The position numbers were made by a program, and so were the translations under genes. From the NCBI GenBank assembly GCA_019894875.1, contig JAGXNR010000172.1, forward strand, positions 1 to 5,199: a DNA stretch of 5,199 bases, given 5' to 3'. Source of the stretch: Promethearchaeota archaeon. GTDB taxonomy: Archaea > Asgardarchaeota > Lokiarchaeia > Sigynarchaeales > SOKP01. Positions 4,794 through 5,199 of this stretch are shown here, in pieces. Positions within the stretch are counted from its first letter, which is position 1. Each line of letters starts with the position of its first letter. The notes under the pieces are model-generated. The model was not told the origin of the DNA. It saw only the letters and a program-made list of their open reading frames with translations, and did no database searches.

Positions 4794-5199
4794 TTAAAAA
4801 TTTCGAAAGTAAAAGAAGCATACAATGAAATTGAAAGTGTTGTTGGAGAAGATTTTGTAACTGAGAAAGATTTTATGAAAGCAGCATACTCGAGAAACGT
4901 CGATCCCGCATTTCCTGACCGTTGGGCGGATATAATTGTGCGTCCCGAGACTACTGAAGAGGTATCTGATATAGTCAAAATTGCGAACAAATATAAGATA
5001 AGAATGGTACCCAGAGGTGGGGGAGCTGACCTTGTGGGAGGTTCCGTCACTGAGAGTGGAATTCTAATAGATCTTACCCGAATGAACCAAGTCATAGAAT
5101 TCAACAAAGATGATTACTATATAGTAGTTGGAGCTGGAATTACGTGGGGGGCTTTAATATCGCATTTACATCCTACGGGATATACTACGGGTGTTATTG
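4794..5199 (+). CDS. FAD-linked oxidoreductase, VAO/PCMH superfamily (GlcD-like), tandem copy 3 (partial at right edge; start codon unresolved)
   Basis: N-terminal part of a third paralog, cut at 5199. The visible residues follow copies 1 and 2 closely: KISKVKEAYNEIE, MKAAYSRNVDPAFPDRWADI, VPRGGGADLVGGSVTESG, LIDLTRMNQVIEF and GAGITWGALISHLHP. These cover the first part of the FAD_binding_4 domain. The given start is only where the frame opens after an in-frame TGA (4791-4793). The GTG at 4790, which corresponds to the start of copy 2, is out of frame because of one extra T. Read from that GTG, translation stops at 4826-4828. The first in-frame ATG is at 4875 and would drop about 25 residues that are clearly conserved. 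A non-standard ATT start at 4800, or an indel error in the assembly, are alternatives. Downstream of 4800 the frame is undamaged to the window edge. Confidence 0.72.

Noticed and set aside
1474..4915. Identical 14-mer GATCCCGCATTTCC in all three copies (1474, 3233, 4902), considered as a mobile-element target or recombination site
   Set aside because: It encodes the invariant DPAFP in the same frame in each copy, so codon conservation is enough to explain it.
1458..5107. Antisense open frames recurring at the same place in all three oxidoreductase copies (1458-1676, 3184-3438, 4778-5107 on the - strand) that encode similar Ser/Arg/Pro-rich peptides
   Set aside because: They mirror the strongly conserved sense FAD domain, and their similarity follows from sense-strand protein conservation. 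No separate start signals or plausible protein family are visible.
1..5199. CRISPR array, tRNA or rRNA gene, insertion sequence
   Set aside because: I saw no regularly spaced repeats, cloverleaf-like segment, transposase motif or terminal inverted repeats on either strand.

Overview
The window is A+T-rich. It combines a UPF0175/DUF3368 toxin-antitoxin pair, TATA-like promoter elements, poly-T terminators without hairpins, GTG starts that mostly lack a Shine-Dalgarno sequence, and one AGGTG ribosome-binding site. Together these suggest an archaeon. The style of the proteins (Lys/Ile/Asn-rich, tandem paralogous FAD oxidases) would fit an Asgard/Lokiarchaeia-type genome, but that is an inference from overall impression, not from a marker gene.

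Layout: (1) 1-377, + strand: the C-terminal end of a gene that enters from the left. It ends in a probable winged-helix-like domain and its function is unrecognised. (2) 380-1198, - strand: a two-gene toxin-antitoxin operon. A PIN-like DUF3368 putative RNase is followed immediately by a UPF0175 antitoxin with a ribbon-helix-helix-like N-terminus. It converges on the left gene with only 2 bp between the stop codons. (3) 1199-1362: a divergent control region with a 12-bp perfect palindrome beside the toxin promoter, a 6-bp inverted repeat, and a TATA-like element for the rightward gene. (4) 1363-5199, + strand: three head-to-tail paralogs of a VAO/PCMH-type FAD-linked oxidoreductase (GlcD-like). 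The first two are complete and the third is cut by the window edge. Copies 1 and 2 each end in a poly-T terminator sharing the same 14-mer, so each gene is probably its own transcription unit.

The three oxidoreductases share an almost invariant FAD-binding half. Copies 1 and 2 also share the extreme C-terminus but differ strongly in the middle, substrate-facing region (about residues 230-415). This fits one cofactor scaffold diversified for different substrates. No electron-transfer partner (Fe-S protein, ETF, cytochrome) is visible in the window, so substrate and acceptor cannot be assigned.

Most notable: copies 2 and 3 share a 32-bp block (29/32 identical) at the same distance upstream of the start, with TTGA/TCAA inverted half-sites. 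Copy 3 has one extra base just after the expected GTG start, so that start is out of frame with a body that looks otherwise intact.
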